Part shown: positions 50,755-58,051 of the stretch, piece by piece
Layout: the number at the start of each line of letters is the position of its first letter
Numbering within the stretch: the stretch's first letter is position 1
Assembly (NCBI GenBank): GCA_018366035.1
Contig: JAGZIW010000001.1
Coordinates: 1 to 64,000 of the forward strand
Direction: 5' to 3'
Source of the DNA: Butyricicoccus pullicaecorum
GTDB lineage: Bacteria; Bacillota; Clostridia; Oscillospirales; Butyricicoccaceae
DNA: 64,000 bases
Made by a program: the position numbers and the translations under genes
The notes under the pieces: generated by a model
What the model saw: the letters and a program-made list of their open reading frames with translations, nothing else
What the model was told of the DNA's origin: nothing
Database searches by the model: none

Positions 50755-51567
50755 ATGGTTGATTTTACATTCAAAGAACGATACACCTACGAAGATTTGC
50801 TGGAAATCATGCGTATCCTGCGCAGTCCGGAGGGCTGCGTATGGGATAGAGAGCAGGATCATAAGTCTATTCGCCGCAGCTTTATTGAGGAAACGTATGA
50901 GGCGGTAGAAGCAATTGATAATGACGATCCAGTTCTGCTGCAAGAGGAATTGGGGGACGTCCTTCTGCAAGTGGTATTCCATGCCCAAATTGAGACAGAG
51001 GCAGGACGCTTTACGATGTGTGATGTTGCAGACGGGATTTGTAAGAAAATGATCTATCGCCACCCCCATGTATTTGGGACAACAGAGGTGAGAACCTCTG
51101 ATGATGTGCTGCAAAACTGGGACGCACTCAAGCAAAAGGAAAAGCATCAAAATACAGTGACGGACACACTGGAGAGTGTTGCACGCAGCTTGCCGGGACT
51201 GATTCGGGCAGAGAAAGTGCAGCACAAGGCTGCAAAGGTTGGATTTGATTGGGACGATCTGAGTGGCGCGCTGGAAAAGGTGCGTGAAGAAACAGAGGAA
51301 GTGGCACGTGCAGCAGATGGAGATGGGAATTTGTCAGAAGAATTGGGAGATTTGCTGTTTGCAGCTGTAAACGTCGCACGCTTTGCCCATACCGACCCAG
51401 AACAGGCGATCCAAGCTGCAACGGACAAGTTCGTTCGCCGTTTTTCCAAAGTGGAGCAGGCGGCACAGAAGGCCGGAAAATCGCTTACGGATATGAGCCT
51501 TGCAGAGATGGACGCTTTATGGAATGCGGCGAAGGCAGAAGAAAATGAGGCAGAGCGTCATGAATAA
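50755..51567 (+). CDS. mazG: Nucleoside triphosphate pyrophosphohydrolase MazG
   Basis: 270 residues with two MazG domains. First: LRSPEGCVWDREQDHKSIRRSFIEETYEAVEAID (22-55) with the EExxE metal motif and EELGDVLLQVV near 62. Second: EETEEVARAAD, then EELGDLLFAAVN near 198. It hydrolyses NTPs, cleaning damaged nucleotides or tuning ppGpp. Corresponds to yabN. Its end overlaps the HU gene by 8 bases. Confidence 0.94.
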   Translation: MVDFTFKERYTYEDLLEIMRILRSPEGCVWDREQDHKSIRRSFIEETYEAVEAIDNDDPVLLQEELGDVLLQVVFHAQIETEAGRFTMCDVADGICKKMIYRHPHVFGTTEVRTSDDVLQNWDALKQKEKHQNTVTDTLESVARSLPGLIRAEKVQHKAAKVGFDWDDLSGALEKVREETEEVARAADGDGNLSEELGDLLFAAVNVARFAHTDPEQAIQAATDKFVRRFSKVEQAAQKAGKSLTDMSLAEMDALWNAAKAEENEAERHE

Positions 51568-51844
51568 AGCAGAGCTGATTACCTGTGTGGCAGAGCGAAC
51601 AGGCATTACCAAAAAGGATACCGAGAAAACGATCAATGTCATGCTTGATATTTTGTCCGAACTGCTTGCAGAAGGGGATAAGGTCAATCTTTCGGGTTTT
51701 GGTGCATTTGAGACAAGAATGCGTGCGGCGCGTACCTGCCGTAATATACATACCGGAGAGCCGATTTCGGTCGATGCGGCAAGGACACCTGTATTTAAGC
51801 CGGCAAAATCACTCAAGGAGCGAGTAGAAAATGCGTCTAGATAA
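51560..51844 (+). CDS. HU family DNA-binding protein
   Basis: 94 residues. Starts MNKAELITCVAERTGITKKDTEKTI; contains the HU core VNLSGFGAFETRMRAARTCRNIHTGEPI and PVFKPAKSLKERV. Nucleoid-associated DNA-bending dimer. The frame opens earlier, but ATG 51560 is the family start and lies inside mazG. It also overlaps the next gene by 14 bases. HU between mazG and rqcP is a common clostridial order. Confidence 0.95.
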   Translation: MNKAELITCVAERTGITKKDTEKTINVMLDILSELLAEGDKVNLSGFGAFETRMRAARTCRNIHTGEPISVDAARTPVFKPAKSLKERVENASR

Positions 51845-52073
51845 ATTTTTGAAGGTTTCGCGCCTGATTAAGCGCAGAACTGTTGCGAACGATGCCTGTG
51901 ACGGAGAACGCATATCAGTCAACGGCAGACAGGCAAAGGCATCTTATCAAGTGAAAGTTGGCGATGTGATTGAGATTGCATTTGGCCAGCGTGTCATGAA
52001 GGTAGAGGTGCTCAATGTGGCGGAGCATGTAAAAAAGGACGATGCAGCTGGGCTGTATCGCGAAATCCTATAA
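51831..52073 (+). CDS. rqcP: S4-domain RNA-binding protein RqcP (YabO/HslR-like)
   Basis: 80 residues, nearly all S4 domain: MRLDKFLKVSRLIKRRTVANDACD and the basic surface that follows. RqcP works with RqcH in adding poly-Ala tails to stalled nascent chains on 50S subunits. Encoded from within the HU gene's end (14-base overlap), so co-translated. Corresponds to B. subtilis yabO in the same neighbourhood. Confidence 0.93.
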   Translation: MRLDKFLKVSRLIKRRTVANDACDGERISVNGRQAKASYQVKVGDVIEIAFGQRVMKVEVLNVAEHVKKDDAAGLYREIL

Positions 52074-52119
52074 AAGGGGCTGTGTCGAAACACTTCGGCA
52101 AGCTGAAACAATGATTTGG

Positions 52120-52157
52120 TTCCCGACAGATGAGGTTTTCTGTCGGGAATTTCTTTG
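52120..52157 (+). terminator. Hairpin after rqcP (probable terminator)
   Basis: Perfect 11-bp stem TTCCCGACAGA/TCTGTCGGGAA, 8-nt loop, tail TTTCTTTG. The tail is weak. Confidence 0.6.
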
Positions 52158-52158
52158 C

Positions 52159-52185
52159 ATAAGTGTGCCTTCTTACACATAAAGT
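52159..52185 (+). promoter_or_regulatory. Candidate sigma-E promoter of yabP-yabQ
   Basis: ATA at 52159-52161, 16-bp spacer, CATAAAGT at 52178-52185, close to the sporulation sigma-E pattern (ATA, 16 bp, CATACAnT), just before a sporulation gene pair. Confidence 0.4.
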
Positions 52186-52208
52186 GAAAACAAAAGGAGG
52201 AATTTTGA

Positions 52209-52484
52209 ATGTCCCATGATGAACGCGCTTTACCGCACACGCTCACGCTGACAAGCCGACATGCACTGGCAGTTTCTGGTGTCACTGATGTATCGGCTTT
52301 TGATGAAAACACAATTGCAATGGAGACCAATATGGGTACGCTTACCGTTCGGGGAGAAAACTTACACGTGGAAAAGCTGACCCTTGATCAGGGGGAGCTT
52401 ACGCTGACCGGAGAAATTCAGGCATTGGAGTATGATGACGATATGGCGGCACAGGGTGGATTTTTAAGCCGCCTGTTTCGATGA
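52209..52484 (+). CDS. yabP: Sporulation protein YabP
   Basis: 91 residues, YabP/YqfC family: PHTLTLTSRHALAVSGVTDVSAFDENTIAMETNMGTLTVRG, then GENLHVEKLTLDQGELTLTGEI. A mother-cell sporulation protein whose molecular role is not known. AAAGGAGG before the ATG. Overlaps yabQ by 4 bases. Confidence 0.94.
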   Translation: MSHDERALPHTLTLTSRHALAVSGVTDVSAFDENTIAMETNMGTLTVRGENLHVEKLTLDQGELTLTGEIQALEYDDDMAAQGGFLSRLFR

Positions 52485-52936
52485 TTGCGCTGTATCAGCC
52501 GCTCGCTGTCACAATGCACTATTTTTTGCAGGCAGTGCTTTGGGGTCTGTGTCTTGGAGTCCTTTATGATGTGCTGTCTGGTATCCGTATGGTGTATCAC
52601 GGGCATCGCTGGACAGGATATGTTTTGGACAGCGTTTTTGGGGTCGCGGCACTCATTGTATATTTTATCTTTACAGTCACCTTAGCAGCGGGACAGGTGC
52701 GTGGATTTCTTGTCGTTGGAATGGCAGGCGGAGCTGTATTTTGTCATTTCGCGGCTGGCTGGCTGATATGCGCAGCAAGCTGTAAGCTATTAAAATTGCT
52801 TGTGAGGATCATTTCTGTACTGCATCATTTCATTCGGACAGTGCTGCATTTTATAAAGATGGGGAGCGGTCGATTGCAAAAAAACTTGAAAAAGATTTCC
52901 AAAAAGACTTCCATTTCTGGAAAAAAGACGTTATAA
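52481..52936 (+). CDS. yabQ: Spore cortex biosynthesis protein YabQ
   Basis: 151 residues with three to four membrane segments in the first 110 residues (LQAVLWGLCLGVLYDVLSGIR is the YabQ signature) and a basic tail (LKKISKKTSISGKK). In B. subtilis it sits in the forespore outer membrane and is needed for cortex. Starts with ATG overlapping the yabP stop. Confidence 0.92.
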   Translation: MIALYQPLAVTMHYFLQAVLWGLCLGVLYDVLSGIRMVYHGHRWTGYVLDSVFGVAALIVYFIFTVTLAAGQVRGFLVVGMAGGAVFCHFAAGWLICAASCKLLKLLVRIISVLHHFIRTVLHFIKMGSGRLQKNLKKISKKTSISGKKTL

Positions 52937-52937
52937 T
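52909..52937 (+). promoter_or_regulatory. Possible sigma-A promoter of divIC
   Basis: TTCCAT, 17-bp spacer, perfect TATAAT, inside the end of yabQ. It would allow vegetative divIC expression independent of the sporulation genes. Confidence 0.45.
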
Positions 52938-52985
52938 ATACTACATATATCGTTATTTGTGTGCAATCATGAAGGAGGGGATACC

Positions 52986-53306
52986 GTGCCGCAAAGAAAA
53001 AGCAAGCGGAAACCACCTTCCGAAAAGCAGGTAAAAAAACGCAATCGTGTTATTTTTCGAATCGTACTGATTTGCCTTGCATTTTATGGTGTCATTTCAA
53101 TTGTACAGCTTCAAAAGCAAATTGCACAAAAGGAAGCTGAAGTCAGCCGGATGCAGACAAGGATCCAACAGCAGACCGAAAACAATGACACATTGAGAGA
53201 ACAGGTGGAAAAAGGGCTAACAGATGAACAAATTGCGGCAATTGCCCGAGAACAGGGCTATATCATGCCGTCTGAGCGTGTTTTTGCGGATTCTTCCAGC
53301 AAATAA
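52986..53306 (+). CDS. divIC: Septum formation initiator DivIC (FtsB family)
   Basis: 106 residues: short basic cytoplasmic N-terminus, one transmembrane helix (VIFRIVLICLAFYGVISIV, about 24-42), then a periplasm-side coiled coil (KQIAQKEAEVSRMQTRIQQQTENNDTLREQV) and the DEQIAAIAREQGY end. DivIC/FtsL partners activate septal wall synthesis. AAGGAGGGG with 5-base spacing supports GTG 52986 over the upstream ATG at 52959. Confidence 0.92.
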   Translation: MPQRKSKRKPPSEKQVKKRNRVIFRIVLICLAFYGVISIVQLQKQIAQKEAEVSRMQTRIQQQTENNDTLREQVEKGLTDEQIAAIAREQGYIMPSERVFADSSSK

Positions 53307-53369
53307 TGGTGTAACCCCAACGCGGGATAATGCGAATTTCTCACAATACGGAGGACAAAACAAGAGGGT

Positions 53370-53837
53370 ATGGGTTTGGTCGTAGGAGCAGTTCTGGAAG
53401 GAAAAGTCACCGGTATTACCAAGTTCGGTGCGTTCGTATCTTTGCCAGAGGGAAAATCTGGTATGGTTCATATTTCGGAAGTGGCGAATTCTTTTGTCAG
53501 CGACATTAAGGAATTCTTGAAAGAAGGCGACACTGTCCGTGTGAAGGTAATCAATGTAGACGATGCAGGACGAATCAACCTGTCGATTAAGCGTGCACAG
53601 GAAAATAGTCAGCAGTCTGCTGTACGCACAGGTTGTACGGAACAGCGCCGTACACCGCGTCCGCGTACAGGACAGTTCCAAGGCGGAGGACGCACCGTAC
53701 AAAGTAAGCAGCCACGCGACCCAGCTACCATGACTTTTGAAGATAAGCTTAAAATGTTTATGGCTGACAGCGAAAGCCGTATGGCCGATATCCGTCATAA
53801 TACAGACCGCAAGAGCGGTTCGCGCCGCCGTAAATAA
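53370..53837 (+). CDS. S1-domain RNA-binding protein (YabR-like)
   Basis: 155 residues. Residues 3-72 form an S1 domain (GAVLEGKVTGITKFGAFVSLPEGKSGMVHISEVA). The tail is basic and disordered (Arg, Gly, Gln-rich), with MTFEDKLKMFMADSESRMADIRHN near the end. Matches YabR, which follows divIC in B. subtilis. Role probably RNA binding on or near ribosomes. Confidence 0.93.
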   Translation: MGLVVGAVLEGKVTGITKFGAFVSLPEGKSGMVHISEVANSFVSDIKEFLKEGDTVRVKVINVDDAGRINLSIKRAQENSQQSAVRTGCTEQRRTPRPRTGQFQGGGRTVQSKQPRDPATMTFEDKLKMFMADSESRMADIRHNTDRKSGSRRRK

Positions 53838-53866
53838 CCGCTGCGCCTCTGTTCTTCCGCACATTT

Positions 53867-53894
53867 CGCCAGGGCGTTTGCTCTGGCGTTTTTG
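53867..53894 (+). terminator. Terminator after the S1-domain gene
   Basis: 9-bp stem CGCCAGGGC/GCTCTGGCG with GTTT loop, then TTTTTG. Confidence 0.85.
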
Positions 53895-53968
53895 TATGTA
53901 TAAAAAAATTGCGCCCTTTCACAAGGACGCATAAGTTAGGATTGTGGGGATAAAGATATGAACGGTGC

Positions 53969-53991
53969 ACGGTGATCACTCTGATCACCGT
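53969..53991. promoter_or_regulatory. Perfect inverted repeat, candidate operator
   Basis: ACGGTGATCA, CTC, TGATCACCGT: a perfect 10-bp inverted repeat with a 3-bp centre, no T tail, 68 bases before the amidohydrolase start. It fits a dimeric repressor site; the regulator is unknown. Confidence 0.5.
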
Positions 53992-54058
53992 CATAATAAT
54001 ATCATCTTATAAAAGTTTTGTCAACAATAAAAAATGTCGATTTTTGGAAGGTTACTAT

Positions 54059-55258
54059 ATGAAAAAAATACTCATTTACAATGCCTATCTGATGCCGATG
54101 AAATCAGCAGATATCGCTTGCGGCTTTCTTTCCGCAGCAGAGGGAAAGATTACAGGGATCGGAGATATGAGACATTGTCCTGTGCAGGAGGAATTTGATT
54201 TCTGTGTAGATGCACAGGGAGGATTTGTGCTCCCGGGGCTGATTGATGCACATACCCATTTGGGACTTTATGAGGACGGCTTGGGCTTTGAAGGCGCAGA
54301 CGGAAACGAGGATACCGATCCGACAACACCACATCTGCGAGTCCTTGATGCAATCAATCCGACAGAACATGCTTTTGCAGAAGCACGTGCAGCAGGTGTC
54401 ACCTGCTGTGCGGTGAGTCCGGGGTCCGCAAATCCTATTGGCGGACAAATTGCGGTGATAAAGACCTATGGACATTGGATCGACCGAATGATTGTAAAGG
54501 CACCTGCTGCAATGAAGTGGGCGTTTGGAGAGAATCCAAAGACTGTGTATCATGATAAAGATGAATCTCCGGTGACACGTATGGCAACGGCGGCGATTGT
54601 TCGGGAGATGCTCAAGAAAGCAGCAGAGTATACCGCGCGCTGTCAGAAAGCGGAAGAAAGTCCGGAAGAAGATATGCCGGATTTTGAAATGAAATATGAT
54701 GCGCTGCGTCCTCTTTTACAGCGGGAGATTCCGGCGCATATCCATGCGCACCGAACAGACGATATTTTTACCGGACTGCGTATTTGTAAGGAGTTTGGGC
54801 TGCGTCCGGTCATTGTGCACGGAACCGCTGCCCATAAGATTGCACAGGAACTTGCAGAGCTTGATATTCCGGTTTTGAGCGGTCCGTTTTTGACCGATCG
54901 CTCCAAACCGGAGCTGCGAGATTTAACCGAGCGTTCGTCGGGAATTTTGTCCAAGGCTGGGGTGCGCGTTGCAATTACAACAGACCACCCAGAGATTCCG
55001 GTGAAATATCTTATGCACTGTGCGGAAGTTGCGGCAGAGCATGGAATGGACGAGCGTGAGGCCTTGCGTGCAGTCACCTGCTATCCGGCAGAAATTTTGG
55101 GGCTTGACGATCGGATTGGAGGTCTTGAGAAGGGTATGGATGCGGATTTTGTTTTATTTTCAGCACATCCATTTGCGTTTCGTGCCCGTCCGCTGCTGAC
55201 GGTATGTGATGGGCAGGTTGTGTTTGCGCAGGATATGCAGAAGGAGGAGAATACATGA
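54059..55258 (+). CDS. Amidohydrolase family protein (imidazolonepropionase-like)
   Basis: 399 residues. Metal-dependent TIM-barrel hydrolase: VLPGLIDAHTHLG (His65, His67), AHIHAHRTDD near 227, VIVHGTAAH near 249 and TTDHPEIP near 302 (catalytic Asp), with a beta-sandwich formed by both ends (KGMDADFVLFSAHPF). The family includes imidazolonepropionase and prolidase-like enzymes; substrate unknown. GGAAGG supports ATG 54059 over an upstream start at 53972. Its stop overlaps the next ATG (ATGA). Confidence 0.87.
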   Translation: MKKILIYNAYLMPMKSADIACGFLSAAEGKITGIGDMRHCPVQEEFDFCVDAQGGFVLPGLIDAHTHLGLYEDGLGFEGADGNEDTDPTTPHLRVLDAINPTEHAFAEARAAGVTCCAVSPGSANPIGGQIAVIKTYGHWIDRMIVKAPAAMKWAFGENPKTVYHDKDESPVTRMATAAIVREMLKKAAEYTARCQKAEESPEEDMPDFEMKYDALRPLLQREIPAHIHAHRTDDIFTGLRICKEFGLRPVIVHGTAAHKIAQELAELDIPVLSGPFLTDRSKPELRDLTERSSGILSKAGVRVAITTDHPEIPVKYLMHCAEVAAEHGMDEREALRAVTCYPAEILGLDDRIGGLEKGMDADFVLFSAHPFAFRARPLLTVCDGQVVFAQDMQKEENT

Positions 55259-56097
55259 GGGAAATCCATGTAGATGAAATAACGGCTTTGGTACGTAAAT
55301 TGTGTATAGAGGCAAATCATACCCTGCCAAAGGATATCCAACAGGCGTTTGAAACTGGGAAGGAACACGAGGAATCACCGCTTGGGCAGATGATTTTCGA
55401 TGAGATGATTCGAAACTGCAAGCTGGCATGCACCGAGCAGGTACCGATTTGTCAGGACACAGGAACTGCTGTGATTTTTGCAGAGGTTGGTCAGGACGTG
55501 CATGTGGTAGGCGGTGCCTTTGAGGACGCTGTGAATGAAGGGGTACGGCAGGGCTATCAAGATGGTTATTTAAGAAAATCTATTGTACGAGACCCACTGC
55601 GCCGCGTCAATACAGAGGATAACACACCAGCGATCCTGCATGTAAGGCTGGTGTCGGGACAGAACATACGAATCATTGTTGCACCGAAGGGCGGCGGCAG
55701 TGAAAATATGAGCGCACTGAAAATGTTTACTCCGGCGGCAACCAGAGAACAAATAATTGCTTATATTGCAGATACTGTGGTACAGGCAGGCTCGAATCCT
55801 TGTCCTCCGGTCATTATTGGAGTGGGATTGGGCGGAACGGCAGATAAGGCGTGTGCGTTGGCAAAGGAAGCGCTGCTGCGCTCTGTGGACGAGCCAAATA
55901 CAGACCCGTTTTATGCGGAGATGGAAGCAGAAATCGTAGCGCGTGTGAATCGCTCAGGAGTCGGACCGCAGGGGCTTGGCGGTACGGTAACTGCGCTTTC
56001 CTGCGCAATTTTGCCATATCCGACACACATTGCAAGCTTGCCTTGTGCAATTTCTATTGGCTGCCATATTACGCGCCATGCACAGGGCGTTCTTTAA
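55255..56097 (+). CDS. Fumarate hydratase class I, alpha subunit (or related tartrate-dehydratase-type alpha subunit)
   Basis: 280 residues, the normal length of the separate alpha subunit. Three Cys sit at the [4Fe-4S] ligand positions: Cys66 in ICQDTG, Cys183 in PCPPVIIG and Cys270 in SIGCHITRHA. The alpha and beta subunits normally lie side by side, yet no beta gene follows; ribosome hibernation factor comes next. It overlaps the amidohydrolase by 4 bases. Reaction (fumarate to malate, or another hydration) cannot be fixed without the beta partner. Confidence 0.88.
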   Translation: MREIHVDEITALVRKLCIEANHTLPKDIQQAFETGKEHEESPLGQMIFDEMIRNCKLACTEQVPICQDTGTAVIFAEVGQDVHVVGGAFEDAVNEGVRQGYQDGYLRKSIVRDPLRRVNTEDNTPAILHVRLVSGQNIRIIVAPKGGGSENMSALKMFTPAATREQIIAYIADTVVQAGSNPCPPVIIGVGLGGTADKACALAKEALLRSVDEPNTDPFYAEMEAEIVARVNRSGVGPQGLGGTVTALSCAILPYPTHIASLPCAISIGCHITRHAQGVL

Positions 56098-56158
56098 TAC
56101 AGCGAATTTTAAGATGCTTGCTGTAATGATGGGTTTTATATAATTTTCATAAATCACT

Positions 56159-56187
56159 TGTAATTTTAGAGGGAAAGCAGTATAATA
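56159..56187 (+). promoter_or_regulatory. Promoter of hpf
   Basis: TTGTAA, 17-bp spacer, perfect TATAAT. The leader has a GGGGTTT/AAACCCC hairpin at 56223-56239 without a T tail. Confidence 0.7.
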
Positions 56188-56257
56188 TGTACAAGCAATT
56201 CCATTATAATTGCATAAGACTTTGGGGTTTCCCAAACCCCTGATAGGAGATGATGTT

Positions 56258-56779
56258 ATGAAGTTCACCATCGTCGAAAGGAAAACAAAAATTTCCGATG
56301 ACCTCCGTGACTATGCTATGAAAAAGGTCGAAAAGCTGGATCGTTATTTTAATACAGATTCAGAGTCGATTCTGACTTTTTCTGAACTGAAAGGGCGTCA
56401 GACAGTCGAACTCACTGTCAAACAGGGTGCGCTGGTAGTTCGTGCGGAGGAAACGACGACCGATATGTTTGCATCGGTGGACGGCGCGATCAATCGCATT
56501 GAGCGTCAAATCCGCAAGAATAAAACACGCCTTGAAAAGCGTCTGCGTCAGGGTGCTTTTGAAAAATCTGCGGCGCATGCAGCGGAGCTGGAGGATCCCT
56601 TTGAAGTGGTTCGCCATAAGCATTTTGAAGTTGAGGCAATGAGCGTAGAAGAAGCGATCCTGCAAATGAATCTGCTCGACCATCATTTCTTCTTCTTTAA
56701 GAATGCTGACGCCGGCGACAATTATGCGGTACTCTATAAACGCGCGAGCGGCGGTTATGGACTGATTGAGGGCGATTGA
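56258..56779 (+). CDS. hpf: Ribosome hibernation promoting factor, long form (HPF)
   Basis: 173 residues. N-terminal S30AE domain (MKFTIVERKTKISDDLRDYAMKKVEKLDRYF, to about 100) and the C-terminal dimerisation domain of long HPF (VRHKHFEVEAMSVEEAILQMNLLDHHFFFF). It joins two 70S ribosomes into inactive 100S particles in stationary phase. AGGAG with 9-base spacing supports ATG 56258; an upstream ATG at 56210 lies before the leader hairpin. Confidence 0.95.
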   Translation: MKFTIVERKTKISDDLRDYAMKKVEKLDRYFNTDSESILTFSELKGRQTVELTVKQGALVVRAEETTTDMFASVDGAINRIERQIRKNKTRLEKRLRQGAFEKSAAHAAELEDPFEVVRHKHFEVEAMSVEEAILQMNLLDHHFFFFKNADAGDNYAVLYKRASGGYGLIEGD

Positions 56780-56805
56780 TACAGTTTTTGTCATCTGCTT
56801 GACAC

Positions 56806-56834
56806 TTGTATGTGGTTCAAAAACGTGATATAAT
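56806..56834 (+). promoter_or_regulatory. Promoter of the VanW gene
   Basis: TTGTAT, 17-bp spacer, perfect TATAAT. Transcription would begin just before the hairpin at 56837-56877. Confidence 0.65.
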
Positions 56835-56836
56835 AA

Positions 56837-56877
56837 GCGGGCGAGCGGGGAGGTTTTCCGCCCGTCCGTTTTTTATA
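56837..56877 (+). terminator. Hairpin with T-tract between hpf and the VanW gene
   Basis: Stem GCGGGCG/CGCCCGT (inner GCGGGGA/TTTCCGC alternative), followed by CCGTTTTTTAT. It lies after the -10 box of the VanW promoter, so it either ends hpf or attenuates VanW. Confidence 0.65.
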
Positions 56878-56917
56878 GCATGAATCTGATTATTGTAGTC
56901 TAAAAGGAGAGATGCTT

Positions 56918-57727
56918 ATGCTGGAAACTGCAGCATTGCTGTTGGCTCTGAGCGTTGGGACAAACGCCGCACCGACTGCACCAATGGATAGCCCGACAGC
57001 TTTTGTTGATACAGTCAATGAAATTACAGAGGGGTTGACTCCATATGAGGAGCCGAAGCCAGACATAGAGCCGCCCAAGCCGGAGCAGCCAAAGCCAGAG
57101 CAGCCGGAAGTACCGAGCAAGCCGGTTCCTCCGCAAAAGCCGTGGGTAAATCCCTATGGTCAGACACTGGGTTCTTCGACCACTTCTTTTGCAAGCAGCA
57201 ACCGCAACCGAAGCAAGAATATTGAGCTTGCAACGAAAGCGTGCAATGGCTATATCGTGAAGCCCGGCGAAACCTTTTCTTTCAATACAGTCGTTGGAAA
57301 ACGAACCAAAGAACGCGGATATAAAGAGGCTGGTGTTTATGTCAATGGGCAGACCGACACCGGAGTTGGTGGTGGAATCTGTCAGGTATCCTCTACGCTC
57401 TTTAATGCAGCATTAGAATCCAATATGGTGATTACGGCACGCCGCGCACATAGCTTGCCGGTAAGCTATCTGCCAAGGGGGCGTGATGCCGCTGTTTCGT
57501 GGGGTGGTCCGGAGTTCAAGTTTAAGAATCCGCATAAGTTTCCCGTCATGATCGGTACATACTATGATAAGGGCGGAAAGCTGACGATGTCCATTTTAGG
57601 TCCGGCAGATGCGAAAATGACCAAGCCCGAAATCAAGGTTACAGAAAAGAATGGCGTGTATACCTTAACGCGCTCAGTTGGCGGAAAGGTCAATTATACT
57701 ACAAGCAGTACCTATGGAAAACACTGA
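56918..57727 (+). CDS. VanW family protein, exported or membrane-anchored
   Basis: 269 residues. Hydrophobic N-terminus (ETAALLLALSVGTNAAPT, probable signal peptide), a Pro/Glu/Lys linker (about 40-75), then a VanW domain at about 85-215: ATKACNGYIVKPGETFSFNTVVG, ERGYKEAGVYVNGQ, GGGICQVSSTLFNAAL and LPVSYLPRGRDAAVSWGGPEFKFKN. VanW accompanies some vancomycin clusters but is widespread and of unknown biochemistry; no van genes are near. AAAGGAGA fits ATG 56918 better than 56912. Confidence 0.9.
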   Translation: MLETAALLLALSVGTNAAPTAPMDSPTAFVDTVNEITEGLTPYEEPKPDIEPPKPEQPKPEQPEVPSKPVPPQKPWVNPYGQTLGSSTTSFASSNRNRSKNIELATKACNGYIVKPGETFSFNTVVGKRTKERGYKEAGVYVNGQTDTGVGGGICQVSSTLFNAALESNMVITARRAHSLPVSYLPRGRDAAVSWGGPEFKFKNPHKFPVMIGTYYDKGGKLTMSILGPADAKMTKPEIKVTEKNGVYTLTRSVGGKVNYTTSSTYGKH

Positions 57728-57755
57728 TTTTTCTGAAAAATAGAGGATTCATAGC

Positions 57756-57787
57756 AAAAGCGCGCTGGAATAAGCGCGCTTTTGTAT
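57756..57787. terminator. Bidirectional terminator
   Basis: 11-bp perfect stem AAAAGCGCGCT/AGCGCGCTTTT between the VanW gene and a small minus-strand gene. Confidence 0.9.
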
Positions 57788-57792
57788 ACGAT

Positions 57793-57951
57793 TTAATTTC
57801 GAGTCTGCATAAAGTGCTCTGCACAGCGCCGCATATCCTGTTCTGTGTGGAATACAACACCGGATTGCATGATGCTTTCCTGTACATTTTTGGGTAGTGT
57901 GCGGAAGTATCGTCCAAGATCGCTGTCGAACGCGTCGTATCCGATTTGCAT
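57793..57951 (-). CDS. Small protein of unknown function (52 residues)
   Basis: Starts MQIGYDAFDSDLGRYFRTLP and continues with KNVQESIMQSG and RRCAEHFMQTRN. Soluble, mostly helical pattern, slightly acidic N-terminal half. AGAGGTG lies 6 bases before the ATG, and the gene ends at a shared terminator, both signs of a real gene. I do not recognise a family. Confidence 0.6.
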   Translation of the reverse strand: MQIGYDAFDSDLGRYFRTLPKNVQESIMQSGVVFHTEQDMRRCAEHFMQTRN

Positions 57952-58051
57952 AATGATCACCTCTGTGAGCAGTATGCCCAGCTCGAAAAGAGGTTATACG
58001 ATATATTTATAAAAATACATATTTGAATGATTTGGTTTTAAGGAGATATTT

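Noticed and set aside
56918..57727. Vancomycin resistance gene
   Set aside because: The VanW domain alone does not indicate resistance; no van ligase, dehydrogenase, dipeptidase or two-component genes are nearby.
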